Assembly: GCA_017428155.1 (NCBI GenBank)
Contig: JAFRRJ010000053.1
Location: 1 to 64,000, forward strand
Reading direction: 5' to 3'
Length of the DNA stretch: 64,000 bases
Source of the DNA: Clostridiales bacterium
GTDB lineage: Bacteria; Bacillota; Clostridia; Saccharofermentanales; Saccharofermentanaceae
The notes under the pieces were generated by a model. The model had not been told where the DNA came from, ran no database searches, and saw nothing but the letters and a program-made list of their open reading frames with translations. This document shows, one piece after another, positions 63,013 to 64,000 of the stretch (the stretch's first letter is position 1; the number at the start of each line of letters is the position of its first letter). The translations under genes were made by a program, and so were the position numbers.

Positions 63013-63047
63013 AGTACTCCTAGCATAATCTTATAAAACACGCGATA

Positions 63048-63075
63048 TTATAATATTAAAAGGGTCAATAAACAA
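63048..63075 (-). promoter_or_regulatory. Promoter of the hisS operon
   Basis: On the minus strand TTGTTT (63070-63075) and TATAAT (63048-63053) are 16 bases apart. It overlaps the prmA terminator stem. No T-box sequence was seen. Confidence 0.5.
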
Positions 63076-63099
63076 CCTGAAAGACAGTGTTTTGACCCT
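63057..63099 (-). terminator. Terminator between prmA and hisS
   Basis: An 8-bp stem (AGGGTCAA against TTGACCCT, 63061-63099) with a 23-base loop, followed on the minus strand by TTAATATT. It overlaps the hisS promoter. Confidence 0.55.
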
Positions 63100-63242
63100 C
63101 GGTCTGCTAAGAGTTGTGATTTTTGTCCGGCAGTCCGCCAAAAAACGGCTTCAAGTATCCCCTTCACTCCAAACGCGCAAATCATTTACGCTTGCGACTT
63201 CCGCACAAGCGCAGCGCGGAGGACATTGAGCAAGCTAAATGA

Positions 63243-64000
63243 TTATGCGCGTTTTGCTATATATGCCATCCAGTCGTTCTTTGACTGCTCGGCTACGATC
63301 TCCATGCCGGCCTTTTCGAGCGCTTCAATGACGCGGTCTTTCTTGGTGTTGATGATGCCTGAGCATACAAAGATACCGTTCTCGGCAAGATCTGCGGGAA
63401 TATCGCAGGCAATCTCCGCAATGACATCTGCAATGATGTTTGCGACGATCAGGTCATAGGGCGCATTCTTTACGCTCTTGAGCTCGCCCGTGTAGCAGTT
63501 AACGTTAGGGCAGTCATTTATCGCACAGTTCTCCTCTGCGACTTTTACGGCCAGCGAATCGATATCGACCGCATCGACGCTCTTTGCGCCAAGCTTGCTT
63601 GCGATGATTGCAAGGATGCCCGATCCGGTTCCGAGATCAAGTACGGATGTGTCAGGCATGATTATGTTATCGAGGATCTCGGCGCACATCGATGTCGTCT
63701 CGTGTGTGCCTGTGCCGAATGCGGAGCCGGGGTCAAGGATAACCTTGATAGCGCCCTTTTCGAGCTCGGCATCGCCTTCTTCGATCCATGAAGGACAGAT
63801 AACTATCCTGTTTGAGAGCTTGAATTCCTCATAATACTTCTTCCAGTTGTTCGCCCAATCCTCGTCATCGACATATCGGAAACCGTCAAAACCCTTTCCG
63901 ATGTCAAGGAATTCACCTATTTCGGCAAGACGGGACTTTATGAAGTCCATGGCTTCAGCCGTGGGAAGCTCTTTGTCTGTGATCGAACCGTATATCATGC
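63243..64000 (-). CDS. prmA: Ribosomal protein L11 methyltransferase (partial, cut by window edge)
   Basis: The 250 residues present contain the SAM motif DLGTGSG and the PrmA substrate motif YDLIVANIIADV, and match the C-terminal four-fifths of PrmA, which is about 310 residues. The N-terminal part lies beyond the window. It trimethylates L11. The first visible Met is internal. Downstream of it is a 230-base gap with only the hisS promoter and terminator. Confidence 0.93.
   Translation of the reverse strand, partial: MIYGSITDKELPTAEAMDFIKSRLAEIGEFLDIGKGFDGFRYVDDEDWANNWKKYYEEFKLSNRIVICPSWIEEGDAELEKGAIKVILDPGSAFGTGTHETTSMCAEILDNIIMPDTSVLDLGTGSGILAIIASKLGAKSVDAVDIDSLAVKVAEENCAINDCPNVNCYTGELKSVKNAPYDLIVANIIADVIAEIACDIPADLAENGIFVCSGIINTKKDRVIEALEKAGMEIVAEQSKNDWMAYIAKRA

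Noticed and set aside
63013..63242. T-box before hisS
   Set aside because: Gap too short and lacks the T-box word; contains an ordinary promoter and the prmA terminator.

Overview
The window looks like a chromosome segment of a fermentative Firmicute of class Clostridia. Reasons: strong AGGAGG ribosome binding sites with frequent TTG and GTG starts, intrinsic terminators with U tracts, and typical Firmicute genes (RicT, YhaM-like exonuclease, two LytTR/DUF3021 modules, DUF4298, CPBP protease, MsbA-like ABC exporter, a clostridial ferredoxin). Base composition is moderate except for a clearly AT-rich block at about 33.3-39.5 kb. Genus cannot be fixed from the sequence alone.

Layout. 0-18.6 kb: an intergenic repeat block, an FAD oxidoreductase, an ECF S-component with a HAD phosphatase, a YhaM-like exonuclease, two tandem transglutaminase lipoproteins, LytTR/DUF3021 module 1, a GGDEF-EAL protein, a zinc-ribbon membrane protein with a small partner, a very large GH2 beta-galactosidase homologue lacking its catalytic glutamates, an NAGPA-type phosphodiester glycosidase with a membrane partner, and a CPBP protease. 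18.7-19 kb: tRNA-Val, tRNA-Asp and tRNA-Phe from one promoter. 19-33 kb: a lipoprotein, metG-tatD, an isolated PD-(D/E)XK-like gene with a conspicuous operator-like region, trmN6-rsmI, a duplicated zinc-ribbon/TPR-like membrane protein, an ABC transporter co-transcribed with LytTR/DUF3021 module 2, and an acyltransferase fused to a degenerate alpha/beta hydrolase.

33.3-39.5 kb is an AT-rich accessory island of small soluble proteins resembling polymorphic-toxin immunity genes: CPCC cysteine-rich, leucine-rich repeat, TPR-like, KptA/Tpt1 and several unknowns. It has gene fragments and a 44-bp direct repeat flanking one gene, as if cassettes have been exchanged. After a ferredoxin comes a housekeeping operon on the minus strand: folE, folP, a folB-folK fusion, a disordered Asn/Arg-rich protein, tmk, holB and ricT. 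Upstream of folE lie an AraC regulator and a sialate-O-acetylesterase homologue that has lost its serine motif, then a DeoR regulator and an M15 carboxypeptidase. 50.9-57 kb: tRNA-Leu, an ABC exporter, a plus-strand group (zinc-ribbon protein, DUF4298), a methyltransferase behind a structured leader with a possible pseudoknot, and another zinc-ribbon membrane protein. 57.3-64 kb: lepA, lepB, aspS and hisS, then a partial prmA.

Most notable: the structured methyltransferase leader (54448-54598), the cassette-like island with 44-bp repeats, LytTR-type direct repeats exactly 21 bp apart before the ABC/LytTR operon, and three large proteins that keep a carbohydrate-enzyme or hydrolase fold but lack catalytic residues. 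No CRISPR array, transposase, rRNA or phage gene was seen.
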